Of a stretch of 64,000 nt of DNA, positions 56,778 to 64,000 are shown in pieces (position 1 is the stretch's first letter; every line of letters begins with the position of its first letter). The notes beneath the pieces are model-generated. The model worked only from the letters and a program-made list of their open reading frames with translations, did no database searches and was not told the origin of the DNA. The position numbers were made by a program, and so were the translations under genes. This stretch comes from Athripsodes cinereus (lineage: Eukaryota > Arthropoda > Insecta > Trichoptera > Leptoceridae), in the NCBI GenBank assembly GCA_947579605.1, contig OX388317.1, positions 14,775,384-14,839,383 of the forward strand, written 5' to 3'.

Positions 56778-57048
56778 TATCATCATCATCATCATCATCA
56801 TCGCCCTCAACGCTCCTCTTGGGAGCACAGGGCGGAAACCAGCCTCCTCCATTCAGAGCGTCTCTGTGCCAATTGCGTCACCTCTTCCCACGACATTCCT
56901 TGCGCTCTGATATCGTTGTCATAGGAACGGTGTATTGTGAAAGAGGGACGCCCGGGCCTACGGAACCCCTGCGGACGGAAGAACAGTGCTCTTTTTGGCC
57001 AACTATCATTGGGCATTCTCAAAACATGTCCCAGCCAGGACCATCGTT
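56778..57048 (-). pseudogene. C-terminal fragment of a non-LTR retrotransposon ORF2 with (TGA)n tail (family E, copy 3)
   Basis: Minus strand: 'LGHVLRMPNDSWPKRALFF', 'PQGFRRPGRPSF', 'YDNDIRAQGMSWEEVTQLAQ', 'RRSEWRRLVSALCSQEER', stop, then (GAT)n at 56801-56778. This is the least damaged of the four copies. The (GAT)n run directly after the gene is a plausible 3' terminal repeat of this family. A plus-strand frame across it (56603-57115) is a shadow. Confidence 0.85.
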
Positions 57049-57594
57049 TATTTGGGATTATAATAAATACTATTTTTTTCCTTTATTGCACGAAGAAAAA
57101 TTGTGGCATAACTAACAGTCTGGAATTTTATTTGAATCAATATGATATATTATTATACCAATGTAAACCATATCACAAAGATTATACTTTAGAAGAAGGT
57201 TAAGTAATTATTTCTTAACAAGAATCTAAATAACCTTTGAACTTACATGTCAAAGACCCATCATCAAAAGCTTTCCGATTTTTGTTTTTTTTTGTTATTA
57301 TAAATATCCAAATATGGAATAAAATATTATCACTTTTAAACACTGTTGTAATATCATGCCTACCTACATTTTCCCCCCATTTTTCACAAAGCTATTTTTT
57401 TGTCCTGTTTAAACTTAATGTTATAGATGAAAGAATATTCCTGAAAATTCAATTTAAACGACTGACAACGCTATTATCTTGGCTCATTTTCATTATAAAG
57501 AAATAAATTTCTTATCAAATAATATATGATAGCATTATACTATTGTTGAGATAGGAAATTTACGGCGACGTGTATGGGAGATTTATAGCGACTC
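57049..57594. other. AT-rich DNA, nothing recognised
   Basis: No feature that I can support. Confidence 0.4.
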
Positions 57595-57604
57595 TAACTA
57601 CAAT

Positions 57605-57635
<31 letters not shown>

Positions 57636-57700
57636 TTAATACAATGGACGGCCATAATAGCCTTTGACAGAAAAAAAGAAAGATATAGAAAACATACATA
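57595..57700 (-). mobile_element. LINE 3' tail (tail type H) on the minus strand
   Basis: Minus strand: 'TCTGTCAAAGGCTATTATGG', 'CCGTCCATTGTATT', then an (AATA)n run of about 40 bp. Parallels 10.3 kb. Confidence 0.65.
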
Positions 57701-57874
57701 AAACTCAATACACTAACAATAACAATGTTTCCACCAATAAAATACTCAATATCTATGTGCATACAGTAATATCATAAAAATACATTGTGAATAGTAATAT
57801 AGTAAATGATACAAACAAAAATTCAACAAAATAATACATTTATGTAAAACCAATACCCCTACTACACCATTAGC

Positions 57875-58135
57875 ACCAATAGTACAATTACCACTACTAC
57901 ACCATTATAGCATATCCCACACGTGGGTTGCCAGCGGACAGCTGCGTGTAATAAACATGCAAGCTGTCTGCACTGTGGCAACAAAAAATTAAGACATTCA
58001 AGATGGTTGGCAAGCTTCATCGCTGAATTGAAGATGTCAAATGTCTTGATTTTCCACGAATTCTTTGTTACTTTTACAGGACACTGGAAAACTTTCAAAG
58101 TGAATGGGACATTATTTTTTGCCGGGACTTCACGG
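57875..58135 (-). repeat. Dispersed repeat family A, best-preserved copy (minus)
   Basis: Minus strand: 'GAAGTCCCGGCAAAAAATAA' head, 'CCAGTGTCCTGTAAAAGTAA', 'TTCAGCGATGAAGCTTGCCA', 'GTTGCCACAGTGCAGACAGC', 'CAGCTGTCCGCTGGCAACCC', 'ACGTGTGGGATATGC' and a (GTA)n-like tail. It contains both ends and serves as the reference copy. Confidence 0.85.
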
Positions 58136-58659
58136 AACAATGTACGTTTTAAAATAAAAGAAATATGTCAATTTACTTTTATAACACATTCCTAACCCCC
58201 AAGTGATCTTAATCTCATCATATTTGGTCTATCTTTTAAATTTTTCCTATCGGTACTCTTTTTTTAATATTTTATCTTTTTCAAACAATACAGGATTTTG
58301 TATGTTTATTTTTTTTATATCTTTTATTAATATTTTTTTTTTAACATTTTTTTTTCAAACATTACAAGTTTTTGTATGTGTTCTTCTTCTTTTCTTTCTT
58401 TTATTAATAGTTTTTATCTGTACTTATAATTAATACGTTTCAAACTATGTTTTTGTGTGTTAGTGACGGCTGCTTGTGCGATATGCAAGTGAGAACAGAT
58501 GAATGAGCGGAATTTACGATACTTAAATAATTGACTTAACTGTGGTACATGTTTGTGGATGACAGCTGAGTTATGAACGGCTTATTTTTATAAACCATAT
58601 TTATGGTTGTCTTCTGTTTTGTACTTTATACCATTAAATTACATTACATTCGTGGTTAG

Positions 58660-58790
58660 ATAGAAGAAATCACTATATAGTGATAATCTCGCCACTGCAC
58701 ATCATCACATTTTTTCTTGTGTATATCGCTTTGTTTTATTTGTTATATGAATGATGATAAATAAATAAAGAAATAAAATGAAAAATAAAT
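58660..58790 (+). mobile_element. LINE 3' tail (type D-like, diverged)
   Basis: 'GTGATAATCTCGCCACTGCA', 'TTGTGTATATCGCTTTG' and 'GATGATAAATAAATAAAG' follow the order of the type-D tails with many differences. Confidence 0.45.
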
Positions 58791-59313
58791 ATAATAGCAC
58801 TTACAATTATTTATATGGATACTTTTTTAATACTAATATTTGTGACTCAGCTATAAGTGTACGTAGTATATTTAGAAGGCTTCTCATGTATTACAAATCA
58901 GAAAATTCCTAGCGTGTATGACACAACATACGACATAATAATGAAGTTAATATGTATGAGTGTGAATTCACTGCTCGCTTGGCAGCTCCTGTCATATCTA
59001 TTATGATGTTGATATTTCAAGATAGTTACTTATGCTACCCATCATGAGAACTATGTATTCTACTATTATATTACATAACTAGTAACTACAAAACTGTTGA
59101 TACATCCAACACTACATACATGATACTCTTTATAATAGTTCGTACTATCTATAGTACCTACAAAGTATTTTCATTATAGGCATACTTGTGTAAGTTTTTT
59201 TTTAATGTCAAATGTATTACTTATGTCTATATATATATAAATATATAATTTTAATAAATAAAATATAAAAATATATTATTGAGCACTGTTTAATTTCCAC
59301 TATGTTAGGTTAA

Positions 59314-59356
59314 ATACCGAACGTTTTCGCCTATACTTGTAGGCATCTTCAGGGAA
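59314..59356 (-). ncRNA. Hammerhead ribozyme motif, mirrored copy
   Basis: Minus-strand twin in the left arm: core 59352-59346, predicted cleavage 59319/59318. Same bases as the plus unit through the core. Confidence 0.75.
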
Positions 59357-59364
59357 ACTTCAGT

Positions 59365-59407
59365 TTCCCTGAAGATGCCTACAAGTATAGGCGAAAACGT
59401 TCGGTAT
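59365..59407 (+). ncRNA. Hammerhead ribozyme motif
   Basis: Core CUGAAGA (59369-59375), extra U (59376), stem II GCCUA/UAGGC with loop CAAGUA (59377-59392), GAA (59393-59395), self-complementary stem III AAC/GUU (59396-59401), C (59402). Predicted cleavage is 59402/59403. Stem I has only CC/GG before a mismatch. Confidence 0.75.
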
Positions 59408-59470
59408 TTAACCTAACATAGTGGAGATTAAACAGTGCTCAATAATATATTTTTATATTTTATTTGATAA

Positions 59471-61301
59471 AATTAAAAATGGATTTCCACAGCGTAAACA
59501 CAAAAAACTCTTGAATTATTATATAAATATATATATATTTATTTATTTTGCTTTGATATTTGTTATTGGTTTTACCTCTGATACCAGCAATCCTGATTGC
59601 TGTCTTGTGGTTTTATTTTGAATAAATTAAAAAATTAAATTAAGGTCTGAAGTCCAGACCCGAAAAGTTAGTAAGTATGTACAGAAAAATTGGAGTATCG
59701 ACGTCAAATAATATAAAGCAAGATCCAGAAACAAGATTTATGATAAGACCTTCATATCCAGCAATAAAAGCTCTTGTGGCTAAGAATGACTTAACAGCAC
59801 TTGTGATGTTACTGAAATATTGTTAACAGAAAATATACCTATTTTATAAATTAAATGCGGTATGTAAAATTTCGCAGAATTTAATATTATCGAAAATTTT
59901 ACACATGATCTCCATATTTTGTTTATAAAAAAAGAAGTGATATAAAAAAGTATATAATTCATTTGATTCCGAAAATTTGTCTTGGATACAAGAAGAAAAA
60001 AGATATTAACTAAATGGAACGACAAGACAACGAAGGTAATCAATGAACTCAGTAATTTATATTTGTATAAATAAAATTAAAAATGTAAAGAATAAGGAAG
60101 AGTGCTATTACTACACATCAACGACACGACAAGAGGGAATCCTTTCTAATTGCATTACATTTGACTCTGTCATCATTTAGTCTCAATTAGTCCCTTGGGG
60201 GGCATTGTTGTTTTATTGCTATAATCTCAACCATAAAATTAATACACTACGTGCCCCGTCTCTTTGTACAACTTTATAATTAACTGAAGATAATCTATGA
60301 ATCGGTTGAGTTGTATTATTATTAATACTTATTCATTTGAATAAATACTTTGATAAGGGATAATGATAATTATATAAGATTAAGTTTAGTCAAATGATTT
60401 TTGAGACTACGTTTAAAATATTGAATATTAATTAAAATTTCTTAAATTTTCATACTATCTAACAATCCTATTTCACATAAATTTATTGAAATAAATATTT
60501 ATATAAATTAAAAATCGAAGGTTCCACTTGATTGAATTCGCTTATCGTCACTTTGCATAGTAATTTTTGCACAAATCAATTTTAGAAAAATTTGCTTTTT
60601 GTTCAAAAGCAATTTCTTATATAAAATTGTTAATTTAAATTCAATGTGGGATCATGAACTGTCCAAAAATCTAAAATTTATGAATATGTTATGGAAGTTT
60701 ATTTTCGTTGGATTCTTGGTTTCAAATATTTTATTAGTATTTAGGTAATTAACAAAGCATTTAATTAACATCCGTAAGATTTTCAACTCCTTGCAAGACA
60801 TTCATTCCCAGGACCCAGGATCAAATAATAATGTCATAACTTAGTTATTTTGAGTTTAAAAAGAGGAAGATGAAAACTACAGTTTAAATAATAATCAGCG
60901 TTAAAAATAAATTCAAGTTTCTTTTTGCGAGACACTGAGTGGGTGATTAGTCTAACACTGCAAGGTTCATTTGCTCCGCATAATGAAACAGTTCTTCTTG
61001 CACAAAATGAGACTATGAGTCGAGCAGTGGCAGGTACAAAAATATAAATAAAAAAAATTAATATGATTATCATCAATTCATACTGAATATCGATATAGTT
61101 TGATGAATCTATTTAATTATTTTATAATTTTTTTTGTTGGAATGACCATAGAAAATTTATTCACTGTGTCGGTGCTTAGGTAGTAGAATTCCATATTAAA
61201 TATTTGCCATATAAAAACTATAGTTTTTGTAATACTATTTATTGACTTACTTATTTATCCTATAATATCTTACACCAGTAACTAATAATATCCAAAAAAT
61301 A
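59471..61301. other. AT-rich DNA, nothing recognised
   Basis: Frames at 59421-59621, 59780-60043 and 60834-61076 are low-complexity. No shared repeat. Confidence 0.4.
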
Positions 61302-61890
61302 ATTCAAATTCAAATATTTTTATTTAAATAAAATTTACAAATTAATGATATTACATACACACCTTATTACTAAAAAAACACATTTATTATATAATAATAT
61401 ACAAACGATATTTACAAAATTATAATATATTAATAATATAAGCGTATACAATTTTTTTTTGTTTTTTGTCAGTTGCTCTACAGCCCGTTGTGAGCCTTGG
61501 CCTCCTCAAACATTCGCTTCATCTCCCCCTATCTTGGCATGTACTCCTCCAATCCCTGAAGCCAATGATGTCCACATCCTTCCGTACACCATCCATCCAA
61601 TGGAGTTTGGGTCTACCAACGCTACGTCTACCTTGTGGTCTTGTGTGGAGGATTTTTTTTGGCACTCTTTCCTCACTCATTCTCTCCACGTGCCCAGCCC
61701 ATCTCAGTGTTCCAACTTTGATACATTTTATTATGTTTGGCTCATCGTACAAGTTGTAGACGTCTTCGTTGTACCGAGTTCTCCAAACTCCGTTGTCCCG
61801 CATAGGTCCGAATATCCTTCTGAGTATCCTTCTTTCAAATATTAATAGGGATGCCTCGTCCTTTTTACTCAAAACCCAGCATTCGGATCG
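61302..61890 (-). pseudogene. C-terminal fragment of a non-LTR retrotransposon ORF2 with UTR and (TTGAAT)n end
   Basis: The minus frame (61872-61519) reads 'KKDEASLLIFERRILRRIFG', 'VWRTRYNEDVYNLY', 'LRWAGHVERMSEERVPKK', 'GRRSVGRPKLHWMDGVRKDV' and 'GFRDWRS'. These are the ordered C-terminal motifs of a very common LINE group: 'LliFERkilR.ifGp', 'RyN.el..ly', 'WaGHv.RM', 'GRP..rW.dgV..D'. The frame ends early in the last segment ('CQDRGR', stop). An AT-rich UTR follows and ends near 61302 in AATTTGAATTTGAATTAT. 5'-truncated and lacking the RT core. Confidence 0.9.
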
Positions 61891-62149
61891 CTAGATACTA
61901 CTTGTCATACAAGATTTTGATCACCATAAAAATGTTAATTCCGCCACTGTAGTAATATACGAGTATGAAGACTAATTTTCCAGAATTCTTGTCTCTCTCA
62001 TAAACATGAATATTACAGAGCCTCTATTCAGTGGACATCTGCATTTTACACGATATGTTTTTCATATTTACGCGAGGCTTTTCAAAAAGGTGAAGTTTGT
62101 TGGTTGTAACTTTTTAATTTTCTGCAGATGATTGAAAAAGCGCATAACT

Positions 62150-62310
62150 TTATGAAATTGTGTAAAAGTTAATAATGATGAGTGACTTCTCCTGAACAGT
62201 AGCGTTTTCAACTTGGTCCTAAATGTGGTGATGGACTGATTCTCTTTGAGGTCTGCGAGCAATCTGTTCCATGCAGTAATAAAAAATCTATTCAGCTCCT
62301 GCATTTTTTC
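62150..62310 (-). pseudogene. C-terminal end of a Jockey/CR1-like ORF2
   Basis: Minus strand: 'FFITAWNRLLADLKENQSIT', 'TFRTKLKTLLFRR'. It fits the final 'WN.LP..l....s...Fk..Lk..LF' motif of such proteins. The frame starts at 62304 and runs beyond the motif into low-complexity sequence to 62068. Confidence 0.65.
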
Positions 62311-62404
62311 ATTTACTAATGGAATTTTTAAAATGGAGAAAAAAAAATTATAAGTATTTGAAAAAAAATCGTTTTCAATGTCATATTTCGTAGGTATGAT
62401 TAAA

Positions 62405-62571
62405 CATCATCATCATCATTGCCCTCAACGCTCCTTTCGGGAGCACAGGGCAGAAATTAACTTCCTCCATTCAGAGCGTCTCTGTGCCAATCACGTCATC
62501 TCTTCCCACGACATTCCCTGCGCTCTGATGTCTTTGTCATAGAAACGGGGTATTGTGAAAGAGGGACTGGT
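62405..62571 (-). pseudogene. LINE ORF2 C-terminal fragment with (GAT)n tail (family E, copy 4)
   Basis: The plus-strand text 'CATCATCATCATTGCCCTCA', 'ACGCTCCTTTCGGGAGCACA', 'CATTCAGAGCGTCTCTGTGC' and 'TATTGTGAAAGAGGGAC' matches the copy at 56.8 kb. It stops after about 165 bp, so the 5' truncation is even shorter. No open frame. Confidence 0.85.
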
Positions 62572-63190
62572 TAATACATGATAAATATAATTATAATCTA
62601 TAATATTTTCAACCGATGTTTAGAATGAGTATTTAATGTTGGGTCGACTGAAAGTAAAAACCGAATGGGACAAACCTGCTTTTCATTAACTTTTCCGTTA
62701 CATAAATTTTACCATAAACTTTTTTATTTGCAAAATTATACTTTAAGAATTAATTTGATTTGATAAGATTGACTGATTCATGAAATATGATCAATTTCTT
62801 CATTGCATGAAACATAGAGAAACGTTGAACATTTTAATAAAATAATAGAAATTTTATTTTTATGCGTGGAATGGAAAATGGTAAAAAATAACTTTTCTCA
62901 TTTACACGAAAAGTTTTTGTCCTGTTTTACATGAATAGGTACCTATGTACTTACTGAAATTATTGAGAATGTAAAATAAATGAAAACATCCCAGACATTT
63001 TAATAATTACAAACCTACACGTGCTGAAAAGGATGAATTTTGGATGGCCTTGAGAGAATAGAAAAGAACGATCTTATTTTCTAACTATTTCCGATTATTG
63101 ATTTTCGATTAATAATTAGGTAAGTATATTTAATAAAATTCGCGATTAACATACCTACGTAATAATTACATTTTGAAAAATTAACGATTA
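62572..63190. other. AT-rich DNA, nothing recognised
   Basis: No feature that I can support. Confidence 0.4.
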
Positions 63191-63194
63191 TCAT

Positions 63195-63381
63195 GTGTGT
63201 CCGTACGTTTTCGTTCCGTTAGCGATTGAATTTCAGACGACGTTGCAAGCAAGTGTCAATTTCATTGCTAAGATACACAATAGTTACGAAAATTGTCACT
63301 TTGGCGCAACGTCGTCTATACTCGAACGATTGGAACACGAAAACGTAACGCTAAAATGTGTTTTTACTCAAGTCCCAGCAC
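63195..63381. mobile_element. TIR element (MITE family B), copy 3, diverged arms
   Basis: The centre 'GCAAGCAAGTGTCAATTTCA', 'TTGCTAAGATACACAATAGT' and 'TACGAAAATTGTCACTTTGG' is nearly the inverse complement of the centre at 46.70-46.77 kb. The arms ('GTCCGTACGTTTTCGTTCCG' and 'GAACACGAAAACGTAACG') are inverted but differ from those of copy 2. The frame at 63195-63386 is read through the element and is not a gene. Confidence 0.75.
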
Positions 63382-64000
63382 CATAAAAGAACGCTCGACC
63401 CGCCACGAATACAATGCATGAGATCGTGTACATTTTACCTGCCATTTATTTATAGTACATGATGCTTTCGCTGGACGCATCGGCTCCCCTCATAATTATG
63501 ATCAAGCATTGAATGAGATATAATGATTCTCTTACGATCTGTATTATTGTGATTATCTTTTTTTTGCCAATTTGTCCTTATCTACTGCATAAGTATCTGT
63601 GGTATTTTCCACATCTGAAATATTTGAGTTTTATTAAACTATGTTTTATTAATATTTTTCCCAACAACTTTTGAAATATCTTTATTGTTTTGGTCTGTTG
63701 TTAAGTAAGTCGACATTGCTAACTGAATTTGATAAAGAGAGTAATTTGTGTAAATTATATTTTTTTACAAATTTTGTTGGTAAGTATAGTATTCTAATTT
63801 AAATAAAAGGCCGTCATCTGTTCATTGAACAAGGAATTGTCTGGGTCTTTCATAAATTTGTCACAGTTGAACGATTCACTCAAATATTTAAATCAGTACC
63901 AAATAAAATATGCGATGTTATTTTTCCCAGATAAACGTTTGCGTAGTTGCGTATTTGAAGTAAAAAATTAAATTTTTAGAGTTTTAGTTTTTTTTAACAG
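63382..64000. other. AT-rich DNA, nothing recognised
   Basis: No feature that I can support. Confidence 0.4.

Larger units (their letters stand above)
59250..59470. repeat. Palindrome with ~105-bp arms carrying two hammerhead units
   Basis: Arms about 59255-59359 and 59362-59466 mirror each other about 59360/59361. The GC-richer centre contains the units and the outer sequence is AT-rich ('ATATATTTTTATATTTTATT'). The plus arm is nearly identical to the single unit at 20.83-20.94 kb. Confidence 0.95.

Noticed and set aside
56603..57115. 170-codon plus-strand frame
   Set aside because: It runs through a SINE, the (ATC)n run and the antisense of a LINE C-terminus. The minus strand is the one with the recognisable protein.

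Overview
The window looks like a gene-poor, AT-rich stretch of an insect (at least arthropod) nuclear genome. I see no host protein-coding gene, no rRNA and no intact tRNA gene. Almost everything recognisable is transposon-derived: 5'-truncated non-LTR retrotransposons, tRNA-derived SINEs, small inverted-repeat elements, a Mariner relic, a young LTR retrotransposon without recognisable genes, and compact units with a hammerhead ribozyme fold. The tRNA-derived SINE ending in a 'TTAGTTTGGGACTAG'-type tail is a style I associate with insects. The order cannot be fixed from the sequence alone.

Layout. 0.5-0.66 kb holds the first copy of a ~250-bp dispersed repeat ('family A', about a dozen copies across the window). 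1.9-5.7 kb is a nested pair: a tRNA-type SINE (minus strand) split by a plus-strand Jockey/CR1-like retrotransposon whose 763-aa RT frame is still open. 5.7-14 kb carries LINE tails and fragments, a small TIR element, a block resembling an abundant arthropod repeat with a 'TTTGCCGGGTCAG' end, and a candidate TATA+Inr promoter at 7.21 kb. 14.1-15.4 kb is a second RT element (minus, 336 aa open). 17.6-33.4 kb is rich in palindromes, several of them back-to-back units with a hammerhead core, plus LINE fragments, a Mariner relic and a 200-bp assembly gap. 34.1-34.4 kb is a ~50-bp minisatellite. 34,558-43,252 is an LTR element in minus orientation: two nearly identical ~2.58-kb LTRs, TG...CA ends, a 4-bp target duplication, PPT and PBS, but a 3.5-kb interior with no recognisable gag or pol (LARD-like). 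43-64 kb is again old repeats: further LINE fragments, two copies of a TIR element with a conserved core, a 21-bp tandem repeat and further hammerhead units at 52.3 and 59.4 kb.

The most interesting system is the set of hammerhead units at 17.8, 20.8, 26.0, 29.7, 33.3, 52.3 and 59.4 kb. They share one layout: stem I, a CUGANGA-type core, one extra U, a stem II hairpin, GAAA, a very short and mostly self-complementary stem III, UH, then the other stem I strand. Their stem sequences differ, so this is not one recently copied element. In two of them core positions 3 and 8, which pair in the folded ribozyme, change together (A-U and U-A instead of C-G). Four loci (17.8, 26.0, 33.3, 59.4 kb) hold an inverted pair of units; at 29.7 kb the second arm is truncated; 20.8 and 52.3 kb are single. 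This fits the terminal repeats of Penelope-like retroelements, which are known to carry small hammerheads that can act as dimers. The class is therefore probably known; the local diversity, the covariation and the inverted pairing deserve checking.
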